Shown here: positions 23,869 through 34,329 of the stretch, piece after piece | Layout: each line of letters begins with the position of its first letter | How positions within the stretch are numbered: position 1 is the first letter of the stretch | Source: Scytalidium lignicola | Lineage: Eukaryota; Ascomycota; Leotiomycetes | Assembly (NCBI GenBank): GCA_002812745.2 | Contig: NCSJ02000322.1 | Location: 1-47,384 of the forward strand | Length of the DNA stretch: 47,384 bases | Direction: 5' to 3' | Notes under the pieces: generated by a model | What the model saw: the letters and a program-made list of their open reading frames with translations, nothing else | Told to the model about the DNA's origin: nothing | Database searches by the model: none | Made by a program: the position numbers and the translations under genes

Positions 23869-26457
23869 ATGTCTGAAGCAACCAACGTTGAATCTCCCTC
23901 AGTGGTACCAGAGATTGCTGAACCACTTGTAGAACCTGCTTCTACCACTGTAGAAAGCAAAGCAGAATTAGAACAGCCAGTGGCCGAGAGCATACCAGCA
24001 AAGGAGGAGAAGGCTGAGGAGCCAGTTTCTGAGCCAGCTCCAACTGAGGAGCCCAAGGCAGACGAACCAGCATCAATTGATAGCGCTGCAGTTGAGGAGG
24101 TTAAGGTTGAAGAGCCTGTTACCGAAAGTGCTTCAATTGAGAAAGCAGAAGAACCAGTTGCTGAGAGTCTTCCAATTGAGGAAGCTAAGACAGAAGATGC
24201 AGTGTCTGAGAGTGCTCCTGCTGAGGAGACAGTAACAGAAGAGGCAGCGGTGGAAAAAGCGGTTGCAGAATCTGCTCCAGCAGTAGAGGCTCCAACAAAT
24301 GAGGAGCCAGTACGTGAACCGGCTGCTGAGAATGCGCCGATAGAGGAGAGCCCCAAGGAAGCAGAAATTGAAAAGTCTGTCTCTGAGGATACACAAGTGG
24401 AAGCGACAAAATCTGAGGTGCCTGTAGTTGAGGAGGCGAAGACAGAAGAGCCTATCACCGAGGCAGTAGCTGAGACTACACTCACAGAAGAAGTCAAAAC
24501 TGAGGAACTAGCTGAGAGCGCACCACTCGTAGAGGAAACTAAGGAAGAGGAGCCAGTTAATGAACCAGCCCCAGAGAGCGCTCCAATTGTTGAGAGCACA
24601 GTCGTTGAGGAGGCTCCAATTACTGAGACAAAGACCGAGGAACCTACCGCCGAGCCTGCTGTTGAATCTGTTGAAGAGACAGAAATTGTTAACCCTACAG
24701 TAGAGGTTCCTGTAGCCGAAGAGACTGAAGCAAAGGAGGCCGTCACCGAAGATGCCCCAATTGACACCTCACCGGTGGAGGAAACCCAAGAGGTTCATGA
24801 GCCTGCAGCAGAGTCAACTGCTAGCGAGCTGGTTACTGAGCCTGTAGCTTCTCTTGTTGAAGAATCTACACCTGCTACAGAGGCACCGGTTGAATCTGCG
24901 CCGGTCGAAAATATCGCAGCAGAAACTGAGGCAGCACCAGCGCCTGAAGAGGTGTTAGTTGAGGTGTCCGAACCTGTCAAATATGATGGGTCAAGCAAGG
25001 ACACTGCAACGGTAGAAGAGGTGGTACAAGCTGAAAAGGCCGCAACCCAGGAAACAACACCAGTCGAGGAGACTACAAAGATTGAGGAGCCGGTCGTTGA
25101 CCAATCTGCTGAATCTGAATCTGCGCCTGCTGAGGAAGCAGAAGTACCTGTGGAAGTACCCGTGGAAGCACCCGTAGAAGAAGCGCCAGTTCAGGATACC
25201 CCAACTGCAGAGCCAGCACCGGTTGAAGAGCCAGCACCAGCAGAGGAGACCATGCAAGTACAGGAAACTGCAACCGGAGAAGAGGCAGTGCTGGCTGAAG
25301 AGCCGGCTGTCAAGGAATCTACAGTAGAAGAAGATACCCCAAAACCTGAAGAACCTGTCATTGACCAAGCTACTACATCCGTACTAGTAGAAGAATCCAC
25401 CTCTGCTGAGGTAGCCACTGAACAAGTTCCAACTGAGGAAATTGCACCAGCTGAAGAATTACCAGTTGAGGAAGCCACACCAGTTGAGGAAGCCACACCA
25501 GTTGAGGAAGCCACACCAGTTGAGGAAGTCACACCAGCTGAAGAGGCCGTACCGGTTGAAGAGGCAGCATCAGTGCCAGTTGAAGAAGTTGCACCAGTTG
25601 AAGAAGTTGTCCCAGTTGAGGAAGTTGTACCAGCTGAAGAAATTACGCCAATTGGAGAAGTTACTCCAGTTGAAGAAGCCACACCAGTTGAGGAAGTCAC
25701 ACCAGCTGAAGAGGTAGCATCAGTGCCAGTTGAGGAAATTGCGCCAATTGAGGAAGTTGCTCCAGTTGAGGAAGCTGTGCCAGTAGAGCTAGGACAGGCC
25801 GAAGAACCAGCACCAACCGAAGGACCGATGCCAACTAAAGAAGTAGCAATTGAAGAACCAGCAGCAATTGAAGAGTCAACAGTCAAGGAAGCTACTTCAG
25901 ACGAAGAAGCCTTAAAACCTGAAGAGCCTGCCAATGAGCAAGCTGGTGAATCTGTAGTAGTGGAAGAATCTACACTAACAAAAACATTGGATGAACAGGT
26001 TCTAGCTGAGGAAACTGTACTGGCTGAGGCGCCAGTCGAGGCACCGGTTAACGAAACTACACCAGCCAAAGAAGTTATCCCAACAGTGGAAGTTTCAGCC
26101 GTAAAAGAAGTAGCACCAGTTGAAGAGGTCCTGAAAGTTGAAGAAACAACACCAGTTGAAAAGGCAGCACCAGTACCAGTCGAAGAAGTTGCACCAGTTG
26201 AAGAAGTTGCACCAACACCAGTCGAAGAAACAACATCAGTCGAAGAAGCAGCACCAGTACCAGTTGGAGAGGCCCTACCAGTTGAAGAGGCAGTAAAGGT
26301 CGAGGAACCGACCAGTGAATCAACTTCTGAAAGCCAATCGACTGAGGAGACCAAGGTGGAGGAACTAGAAACTAAGCCCGTGGTTGATGTCCTAGCTGCT
26401 GAACCAGCATTTGCTACCACCGCAGCCCCGATTGCTCCACAACCGATTTCGGTATGA
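23869..26457 (+). CDS. Low-complexity Pro/Glu/Val/Ala repeat protein
   Basis: A single exon of 862 codons, ATG at 23869. The product is almost entirely repeats of PVEEA/PVEEV/APAEE-type hexamers, strongly acidic and surely disordered, with no signal peptide, membrane segment or folded domain that I can see. At the DNA level an 18-bp unit (CCAGTTGAGGAAGCCACA) is tandem at 25462-25533, three exact copies plus one with a single change. On a larger scale, blocks such as KPEEP..(D/N)E/DQA, VEEST and SVPVEE recur at intervals of roughly 60-200 residues, indicating segmental duplication. Similar length-variable acidic repeat proteins occur in fungi without a known role. The reverse strand also stays open for hundreds of codons; this is a by-product of the repeat and not a gene. 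Coding status is likely, given 862 uninterrupted codons, but function is unknown. Confidence 0.75.
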   Translation: MSEATNVESPSVVPEIAEPLVEPASTTVESKAELEQPVAESIPAKEEKAEEPVSEPAPTEEPKADEPASIDSAAVEEVKVEEPVTESASIEKAEEPVAESLPIEEAKTEDAVSESAPAEETVTEEAAVEKAVAESAPAVEAPTNEEPVREPAAENAPIEESPKEAEIEKSVSEDTQVEATKSEVPVVEEAKTEEPITEAVAETTLTEEVKTEELAESAPLVEETKEEEPVNEPAPESAPIVESTVVEEAPITETKTEEPTAEPAVESVEETEIVNPTVEVPVAEETEAKEAVTEDAPIDTSPVEETQEVHEPAAESTASELVTEPVASLVEESTPATEAPVESAPVENIAAETEAAPAPEEVLVEVSEPVKYDGSSKDTATVEEVVQAEKAATQETTPVEETTKIEEPVVDQSAESESAPAEEAEVPVEVPVEAPVEEAPVQDTPTAEPAPVEEPAPAEETMQVQETATGEEAVLAEEPAVKESTVEEDTPKPEEPVIDQATTSVLVEESTSAEVATEQVPTEEIAPAEELPVEEATPVEEATPVEEATPVEEVTPAEEAVPVEEAASVPVEEVAPVEEVVPVEEVVPAEEITPIGEVTPVEEATPVEEVTPAEEVASVPVEEIAPIEEVAPVEEAVPVELGQAEEPAPTEGPMPTKEVAIEEPAAIEESTVKEATSDEEALKPEEPANEQAGESVVVEESTLTKTLDEQVLAEETVLAEAPVEAPVNETTPAKEVIPTVEVSAVKEVAPVEEVLKVEETTPVEKAAPVPVEEVAPVEEVAPTPVEETTSVEEAAPVPVGEALPVEEAVKVEEPTSESTSESQSTEETKVEELETKPVVDVLAAEPAFATTAAPIAPQPISV
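25462..25533 (+). repeat. 18-bp tandem minisatellite in coding sequence (4 units)
   Basis: Units begin at 25462, 25480, 25498 and 25516. The first three are identical and the fourth has one C-to-T change. Each unit encodes the six-residue PVEEAT step, so copy-number change keeps the reading frame. Confidence 0.85.
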
Positions 26458-26826
26458 CGGCGGTGGTTCGGCTTGTTCCCTCCCCATAAGAGCAAGCAGG
26501 AAAAATAGAGGTGGTGAATAAAGGCAGTTATGGGGTGACGGAGGAGAGAGATAGCTGAGGGAAGTAACAGGGTTGGGAGGACTTTTGTGTTTAGGAATGT
26601 TAGTTTGAGTCCTCTTATAAGGACGTGGGGTGGTTAACGTATATAGGAGGTGGCTTGTGTTTCTTTGAAAATCAATATGCTTTCTTTCCTGAGCATGTCA
26701 TGTATGCAACTATGGATTAGTTTTGAGTTGTTTGTTGCAAGATAACTCCCCTCAAAAGCAGGTGTCAGGGTGTTGGAGAATTAAGCTTTAAAATTTGATC
26801 ATAATCTGGTGTAAATTTCATTAAGT
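26458..26826. other. Convergent intergenic region
   Basis: 369 bases between the stop of the repeat protein and the stop of the amidase. No gene or clear structure is visible; it presumably holds both 3' untranslated ends. Confidence 0.4.
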
Positions 26827-28825
26827 TCAAACATAGTTCACAAATGGGAATCCAGTTTCTTCCTTTATAAGCTCTAAGGCCTCAATGACCTTCTCATCTT
26901 CAAATCTGCAGATGCCATCAGTCACTGTTCGTATAATACAGCTTTGCTTAGGAAAAGAAATCTTACCTGCGTCCAACAAGCTGCAAGCTGATCGGAGCAT
27001 CTTTGTATCCCTCAGCTCCATGCTCCTCCCACAACTTCCAATTATACTCATCCTTCGGATTTCTTGGGCTATACTCCTCCTTTCCACCATCCTTCTCCAC
27101 ATCGACTTTATCCACAGGAAACACAAACGCTGGATAGTCAAGAAGGTTCCATTGGCAGGTATATCCCCAGTACTTGGCTGTATCAATCTTCGGTGCTGAT
27201 CCAGGACCTACAGGACAGAGAATTACATCAACTATGCCTTGAGGTTCACCGTTTGGTCCGATATGTGTAGCTGTCTTACTCCAGAGCTCAGCATATTCAT
27301 CGCGATACTTGTCACGAGTGACGGTAGCGCTCCACAGGGAAGGTATGGTGTGCTTCTCAAGATGTGGATTTTCTGTTATAATGAACTCTGTAAGAGGGCG
27401 CATGGGCTCGCCAGATGCTGCAATGGCTGCTTTCTCCTCGTCTCCACCATCACAGAAGTATAAGTTTGCCTATGAACGCAAAATTAGGTCCTCTTCATAA
27501 AATTATTGCAAGGAGATAATAACTCACAATAATTTCCCAGGCACGATCATGCTGGTAAGGTTTCCAGTCCACTACCTCCACATTACCCTTAGCCTTGAGC
27601 TTTTCAACAATTTGCTTCAACGCGCGAGTAACAGGCGGATGGGGCTTAACAACACCATCATCCCAGAGGATAGCAACTTTAAGTTTTTTGTCTTTGAAGG
27701 CTTTCTCTTCTTTCCAGGGAAATGGAAGGAGGAAACTTTCCTTGTACCAAGGCTTAGCATCAATCAGCGACTTCGTGAAGATTTTGCATCCCTCCAAGCT
27801 AGTTGACAGAGGTCCAATGGTAGGAAGAATATGCTCCTGGCCATCCATAGTGGCAGCGAGTCCAGCCATTGGTAACCGGCGTGCGGTGGGCTTGAAACCA
27901 TATAAGCCTAATAGAAAACAAAAAGTTAGAATGCCAACATTAACAAGATGGAATCGATGGAAGTACCATTGTTTGCGGCCGGAGATCGGATAGAGCCGCC
28001 AATGTCAGTTCCGATACCAAGACATGATCCTCGAAAACCGATCAAAGCACCCTCACCTCCCGAGGATCCACCACTTGTTAATGTAGTGTTAAAAGGATTA
28101 ACGGTTACCCTATCGATAAACTTAGATTCTATATTCTCAAAAAACAATTATATACTCGGGGAGAAAATATACCCGTATATGTTGCTGCTAGTTTCCAAAT
28201 GCATCAAACTCTGCGGCTGCGTAGTTCTACAATAGAAAACAGCACCGGCTCTCCACAAAAGCTGAAGAATATGTGCGTCTTCCTTGCCAACTCGGCCCAC
28301 CCAGGCAATGAAAGCAGCATTGTGGTCTAGATCTTTGAACCCTATGTGCTCCTTGACACTGATGGGAACGCCATGGAGAGGGCCGACTGTTTTGCCATGT
28401 GTTTTGCGAAACTCGTCGAGGTACTTAGCTCTGGCAATTGCGCGTTCAGGAAGAAGCTCCGCAATGCAATTGACCTTGATAACAAATGATTATGATTAGC
28501 TATGCGACTGGGTATGAGGCGAGATGCAAATCACCAGTTTCTGTGCCAATCCAGCTCGTCTTAGAAATGCTTGAGTAACTTCTAGAGCTGTTAGTTCCCC
28601 AGTCGATAGCTTTCCTGTTAGAGTTTCAACTGTAGTCTCTGTGATTTCAATCTCTTTAACAGTGAGCAGGCCTTTGGCAACTGAAGTGGTGTTTTGGGGA
28701 ATGGATGCAACATCGGGAATGGCTGGTTCAATAGCGGCAATGGTCTCGTCGCGGTGACGCTGCCTATCTTTGGCAACTTCTTGCCATGTTGCACCTGAAG
28801 CAATTGTTACTGTTGCCACAGCCAT
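26827..28825 (-). CDS. AmdS-type general amidase (amidase signature family)
   Basis: Six exons (28825-28535, 28474-28173, 28109-27967, 27907-27528, 27469-26967, 26905-26827) splice in frame to 565 residues. All five introns have GT..AG ends and lengths of 58-63 nt. The amidase signature is complete: VPISVKEH with catalytic Lys138, [12 protein letters not shown] with the cis-serine Ser213, and GTDIGGSIR with the nucleophile Ser237. The 24-residue spacing of the serines is as in characterised members. C-terminal elements [17 protein letters not shown] and LQLVGRR also match fungal acetamidases. These cytosolic enzymes release ammonia from small amides for nitrogen supply. The substrate range cannot be read from sequence. 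The gene starts away from its right-hand neighbour, which lies on the same strand 640 bases upstream. Confidence 0.93.
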
Positions 28826-29468
28826 ATTTAGCAGCTAAGAAGTCACAGTATGAAAGAAACATAGAACAATGAGAAAGACTGAGGAAATGAAGGTCAGAGG
28901 GTGTATATTATAATCTCAATATACAAAAACGTAAAGAGATTAGAAACTGAGAACAAACCAGATCTGGACACCGCGGTTATCAACAGAATTTAGAACGCAT
29001 CGTAATCTGTAACCTTGAAAGGTGGGGTTCTGACCGTTGATGAAGATAAAGCCAGAAAGCGCTTATCGTGTTAGCCGTGGGAGGTGAGGGGCATTATTTG
29101 TTCGGTAACGGTGATCCTTGCGGTTCTGGGCAGAATGAGGCCAAATGCGGCGTATAAAAGAGGTGCATTGTGCATAGAAAGAAAAACGAGATCTGAGTAT
29201 GTCTCACATAAAGATATATTGGCGGACGTTGGTTAAAACATTTCAATCGCAAACTCCAACAATCGCCCTTCGCCCTTCGCCCAAACCCAAAACTCCAGAG
29301 CCATCCCAACGCATAATTCGCTATCATATATGCCGCGCAATGTAACATCAAACCCGCAATCCAAGTGTTTCTCCATGGTACGCCTTAATATCATCCTTGA
29401 TCTTCCACCCAGAGGTTGTTTGTCCAGGCTATTCTATTCAACTTAGTGGTTCAATCGTTTATCATCCA
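28826..29468. other. Intergenic stretch with amidase promoter
   Basis: 643 bases. The part next to 28826 should be the amidase promoter. A short CGCCCTT repeat occurs around 29265-29280. No gene is supported. Confidence 0.4.
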
Positions 29469-29963
29469 TCACCGGCCCCAGTGAAATGCCGTTCCAACAC
29501 TGACAACGCTCAATGAAAGGAGCAACATGCACACCATCCATTTTAAGAATTCCTCAGCCGTATGTGTGTCCGAGTCCACATCTTCCCAGCCGTCGAGCTG
29601 TTCTACCTGTGGTGGTGCGGGTATCGCCTCGTACGCTGGAGGCGGCGGGTCAATTTCGACAATACATGGGTCATCCCGATACGGCTCTTGGTGCGATGGA
29701 TCAGATGTGTCACCGACAGCTGGCTGTGTATATCCAAACTCCGGGACTGGCAGGTTAGGGAAGCGCTTGGCTCTATCTCTCAGGTATTCGAACATCGACG
29801 CGTATTCTGGTGGTGATGCTATTGCTGAGCTTGCCTGCCCATCAAAATTCGCATCATCCGATGGATCATCATGGTATGATGCTTGTGGAGGGACGATATG
29901 AAGATGTAATAATCGGGACTCTCGTCGTGGTTTTGCCATTGACTGGCTTTGATCCTCCGCCAT
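29469..29963 (-). CDS. Small tail-anchored protein with two PPxY motifs
   Basis: Single exon, 164 residues from the ATG at 29963; an in-frame upstream extension lacks an ATG. The protein is soluble and Pro/Asp-rich until a single hydrophobic segment at about residues 140-160 (KWMVCMLLLSLSVVSVGTAF), followed by only HWGR, so it should be tail-anchored or single-pass with its bulk in the cytosol. Two exact PPxY motifs are present, PPEY at 51-54 and PPAY at 108-111. PPxY is the ligand of WW domains, including those of Nedd4/Rsp5 ubiquitin ligases, and membrane proteins with PPxY motifs often act as Rsp5 adaptors. That role is my inference. I do not recognise a named family. Confidence 0.6.
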   Translation of the reverse strand: MAEDQSQSMAKPRRESRLLHLHIVPPQASYHDDPSDDANFDGQASSAIASPPEYASMFEYLRDRAKRFPNLPVPEFGYTQPAVGDTSDPSHQEPYRDDPCIVEIDPPPPAYEAIPAPPQVEQLDGWEDVDSDTHTAEEFLKWMVCMLLLSLSVVSVGTAFHWGR

Positions 29964-31096
29964 GATAGTTCCTAGCCTTTTCTTTCCCACGAGCCTTGTC
30001 AGGTGAGTTCCAGCCTTGTCGCACTTGTAATTTTCGACTCCGAACTCAATCAATTCTGTATTGCCATAATCTTAGCAAGACATTTGCACTTCGAAGCATG
30101 ATGCCTCGGGAATCCTCAGTGGTTATATCGCGGCTCGAATGTCGTCGTAAGCAAGTGTCAGCCATTGCGTCAAAACTGTGCCGCCAGTGTATGATATTGG
30201 GGAGCTCGGGCCAGGTGCTGGCTTGTAATTTCAGTGGGGTTTCAGAGTGCAACCTTCTATTTACAGACCCAACGACAACCGGGCACGAGGCTGTGGGTAC
30301 ATGGGTACATACATGTCCCGTTCAATGCTCTTCGTAACATACAGGTACGTGGTCGTGGTCCGTGGTCTTCTACTAACTGCGCCTCTTGGGCCCGTACTCA
30401 TTCATACAACTTGCGCCACACTATACTGACGGGTATCAAACTGGGATTCTCATTCCTCATATCTTTGTATTCGTGTCTAGAAGTGAAAAGAAATATACTG
30501 TTGTAGATAGATATATGCATTGACTAGCGTTCGCTGATACAGATCTAAATGATTCGTGGTGATGATACTGTTGTTGTTTGTTGTTGAGGATTTGCTGTCC
30601 TATCCGTTCGCCATACGTGTAGTGGCGAATAGGATACGACGCTTCCAGTATTCCAAATTGACCATTCTACTAGGTCTCTCCCGCTAATTCAATTGCTCTC
30701 GAATTCCATCTCCTCTTCCCCATCTAGCGCATCACAAGCCGTTCTCAACTTTCTTTATCCATTTTCTGAGATTTAGTATTCCTTCTTCTTAGAATAATAT
30801 TCATCCATCTCAAGGAGTGTGTGATATCCGTAAAATCTTCAAGCTATTCCTTCTGTAAGAGCCTGAAAGGCGGCCACTAACGCCTAGTAACAGTAGTCCA
30901 AGTTTAACTTCCATGGCTATCGTGCAAAGATAATATCCGATCAACCTATTGGTCTCGTTTTATAAATTTCGTTGTTCGCGTCTTCAGTTGACCATCGATG
31001 ATTCCTCATAGATCCGCAGGTGCCAAGCCCCCTATAACTATTCTGTCTAACTTGATCGAATAGTGCAAGATTTAAAAATAAAATAAATTCGTGAAC
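29964..31096. other. Intergenic stretch
   Basis: 1.1 kb between two minus-strand genes. A TTGTTG-type run lies near 30570-30590. No supportable gene. Confidence 0.4.
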
Positions 31097-32288
31097 CTAA
31101 AACTTAGCTATTAAATAGGTAATTGTAGAATCAACAGAGATGACATACTCATGACTCATACATTTCAAGTGTCTCTCAAAAAGAAGTGTGATAGTCACAT
31201 CGATAATCTTGAGAGCTTCCTTGAGAGTTCCATGAAGAAAGATGAATTGCTGGCATAGTCCAAGCCCGAGTTCGAGTTGATTTTCGTTTTGAAGGAACCG
31301 AGAGTTTGCTAATCGGACCACTGAATATCTTGAAAGAATCAAGATCTGGTTTTCTGAAACAGCTTATGATTCGTTCGGGATAGGAATATCGTCTCCTTAG
31401 GATGCTTGATTCCTGCCAACGCTGCCATCGCCGCGTAATCATTGACCTTGATATAAGAGAAACATCAGATGTCGGCGGCATCGGAGCACTTCTGCACACG
31501 TCAAGTAGTAGAGCGAAGAAGTTTTCATATTTGCCTGGATCAACAACTCGAAATGAAGACAGCTCCTTTCTGCTCTGCTTGATAGCAAGCTCTGCAGCAT
31601 ACTCGTATTGCTGGCCCATCATTCTCAAACTTAAGTATTTTGCTACAACAGCGGAGCAAAGAAGAGCCAGTTGACCATCTTGGGGATCACGTCCTGTTGG
31701 CTTGTAGATGAAAGGGATCTCCGTTGTCCTGATAGCTCTCGCTCTTAAAGCAAATGTGCCGATCTGTACCTGCATGATAGAATAACCTTTTGTAGAAGTA
31801 TCTGCTAGTTTCGTCGCATAAATCCATATGTAGCCAGTAGCGCAAGCACAAAGAGAGTAAATGGTGTTATCCGAAAGGTTTTTCTTCAAAAAGAAAGCAT
31901 CTGAGCCATGGGCTCGGATATCCGCAAAGTTTGCCGTCAGGTCAGATCCAAACTTCCCAATCAGTTTCTCATCCGTGACATTAATATCAACCATATCAAT
32001 CCCCGAATCATTGGACGGGGAGATATAGAACATGGGGTATGTCAAATACTTCGAGTCAATAGTTCGTCCATTATGTACCCTGGTGACTTGGAGATTTGGA
32101 CTTGAAACTTTCGAAAAATTAGCGATGAAAGAACTAACCCAGAGATGAACCTCACATTCTGCTGCAACAGCTGCTTCTTGAATGAGATCTGGGAGTTGAG
32201 AAAATATATGTTCATTTTGGGAAGATACATCGATAATCGATGGTGTTCGGCTTCTACTAGTGACGTATATTTCGTTGGATGTATCCAT
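31097..32288 (-). CDS. Unrecognised protein, possibly helical-repeat (TPR-like) at its C-terminus
   Basis: The ATG at 32288 opens a long frame I do not recognise. The first half is Ser/Thr-rich, then mixed alpha/beta with no signal peptide. Around residues 225-275, YLSLRMMGQQYEYAAELAIKQ looks like tetratricopeptide-type helices. Read without splicing, the frame ends near 31176 in a basic tail of poor quality. A better C-terminus, with LANSRFLQNENQLELGLGLC and similar helices, lies in another frame. It can be joined by removing 31420-31354, a 67-nt GTTGGC..CAG intron with a good pyrimidine-rich acceptor but a weak donor, giving 374 residues ending at 31097. I prefer the spliced model slightly. 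A frameshift is the alternative. No function is proposed. Confidence 0.5.
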
Positions 32289-33353
32289 GGCTGCAAAGAG
32301 ACATTTAAAAGGTCGACAAAACGAATGTTATAAATGAAACAAAATAAAATTTAAGATGATAAACGTTGTAAAATACCAAGTGATAAGAGCTGGTCAAAGG
32401 ATTATGAACCTGGATCTCAAGGAGGCTCATTGGCGGGAGGCTAAATATAGCGGCGGCGGGGTTGATGGTGAATACGAGGACAACAACGTGGACCTTGAGA
32501 CATATCTACCTGTAGGATTCACGAAAGTCGAAACTGCGGATACTAGTCCCAGTTTCGCCCAGTCTGAAACGTACTAAAAATCTGAATCCTACCCATAGCA
32601 GTCTTGAGAGAGTAACAACTTGCATGGAATTCGCGGTTCAAACCGAACCCAACAATTGCTTAGGGCTTCAATACGAGACGATGCGGAAGGATTAGAGAGA
32701 AAGTGATGAGACGACCTACCTTTCCCATCCCACCTTCTACGTCATTATCATACCTTTAATGGTAGATTTGAGTACCATGGACGAGTAGGATGAATCCCAG
32801 GGTTCTTCCTAAAAGAACTCTAGCTGTCGAAACAATTGCAGTTCTCACCAGCCCAGCCAGCTATTGTAGGTGACCAAGCCGAACTAGAAAAACATATATC
32901 CACATTCCTGCTTGCTCTATGCTATCTGCAGGAGCATCTCCTCCACTACAGCATATCCAGAAATGTTGCTCTTGTGAATCTTTTCCCTTTCATCACTAGC
33001 CACCTTGGATCCGGCTATGCAGCACCACCGATACGAGGGAGGATCAATCAGCCACCTCAGCCATTCGTGTTTCTTGTGTGGTCTGTAAAGGTCTAAATGT
33101 TTAATAAAGAAATAAGTTTAAATTGTTTTCACCGCTTTTAGGATTTGAAAACAGCAATATCAATGATTTCCTGGTAATCCATTGTGCGTTATATTTAAGA
33201 GTGGGCAAGGAGTCGCGAAATGCATGAACTCAATCTCGGTGGAGCGCGTGCCGACGCGACTTGTGCCGAGACCGTGGGGAAATCTTCGAAATTCCCTTTT
33301 TCTGCGCTTGTCGTCCCACTCCATACTTCAATTGCAACAATTCACCAGTGACG
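32289..33353. promoter_or_regulatory. Divergent intergenic region
   Basis: About 1.1 kb between the starts of two divergent genes. A 73-codon open frame at 32356-32577 has no domain and no supporting context. The region presumably holds both promoters. Confidence 0.4.
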
Positions 33354-34185
33354 ATGTCTTCGGAAGTTGTTAAAAAGAGGGGCCGTCCACGGAAGGTTGT
33401 TACAGAGCCTGTGGCCTCAGAAATAGCTGAAGTTGCGCCGAAACAGACCACAACGAGATCGAAATCTACGAAAGTAGCGCCATCGAAACCTACGACGAAA
33501 TCAAAGGCTACGACCGCGAAAGCAAAGTCGGCAGACACAACTATTGCTACGTCGAAAAGTGCTATAAAGGCCGGGCTATCTTCCACAAAAGCAACATCGA
33601 AGGCGCTCAATGACTCAACTATTGCGAAACCAGCGCAAACTCTTCCTGTCACTCCAGAGACCTCAAAGATCTTGAGAGAAGTCCAGGAACTTTCTGCAAA
33701 GAGCGCATCAACAACGCTAGATCCAATACCCTCACACTCCTTAGATGCTTTACCTACAAATGCACCACAAACATCTCCAGCACCTCAAGTTGCGGCATCT
33801 CCACCTCCTCCGCCAAATCCCCCCGCATCTGCTCCTCCGAAAGCAATACCTACAATCCCCCTCAAATCCCTAAACTCCACCATAGTATCAGATATCTCTG
33901 CTCGGGCTGGAGCGCGTGCAAATCCTTCAGGACCCCAAAGGTCTCTACCGCCAAATTACAAACCAGTAGCTCGGAAAATTACGATGACAATGGTAGCGCT
34001 ACCAATTGCGATTGTAACGAGTTATGTATTATATCAGAGATGTAAGTTGTCAACCTGCTGCTCTAAAGGTATGAGACAAAGGCTAACTAGAATAAGTGGT
34101 CTTAGGGGAAGAGAGGAAACATCTTGTTAATCCTGGGACGAGAGAGGTTGAGGAAAAAGGAGTCAATGGTTCGAATCAGGCATAA
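33354..34185 (+). CDS. AT-hook-like, Lys/Ser/Thr-rich protein with C-terminal membrane segment
   Basis: Exons 33354-34041 and 34106-34185 (64-nt GTAAGT..TAG intron with a GCTAAC branch site) encode 255 residues. The N-terminus reads MSSEVVKKRGRPRK, with the RGRPRK core of an AT-hook at residues 9-14. A Lys/Thr/Ser-rich low-complexity stretch and a Pro-rich segment (PPPPPNPPASAPP) follow. After SLPPNYKPVARK comes one hydrophobic helix at about 208-227 (MTMVALPIAIVTSYVLY) and a charged tail, WEERKHLVNPGTREVEE. The C-terminal part, NYKP.ARK plus helix plus EERK, looks like the conserved core of a fungal membrane protein, perhaps mitochondrial, with the basic N-terminus serving as a targeting or flexible region. 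Whether the AT-hook is functional is doubtful in a membrane protein. I know of no assigned function. Confidence 0.7.
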
Positions 34186-34329
34186 GGATTTAAACAATTG
34201 TATAGGATATACCCAGACATAAACGCGATGAGATGGGGAAATGATGTTACGATAATATTATAATGTTGTCATGTCTATGGTATTGGTATGTATAAAAAAG
34301 AGACAATCTCAACACATTTTGAATGCTAC

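Noticed and set aside
23811..24767. Long minus-strand open frame of Ser/Thr/Gly-rich residues opposite the Pro/Glu repeat gene.
   Set aside because: It arises because GAA/GAG/CCA-rich plus-strand codons have no reverse stops. The plus frame spans 862 codons, has an ATG, and is the coherent repeat.
25191..26495. Another 434-codon minus-strand open frame over the same repeat.
   Set aside because: Same cause as above. It reads as an antiparallel shadow with no domain.
29094..29351. 85-codon minus-strand open frame with Cys and Phe runs.
   Set aside because: Composition looks random, with no start context, splice partner or domain.
32356..32577. 73-codon plus-strand open frame.
   Set aside because: No domain or compositional sign of a real protein. 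It lies in a divergent promoter region.
34168..34178. GGTTCGAATCA resembling a tRNA B-box.
   Set aside because: It lies inside the last exon of the AT-hook protein gene and has no A-box upstream.
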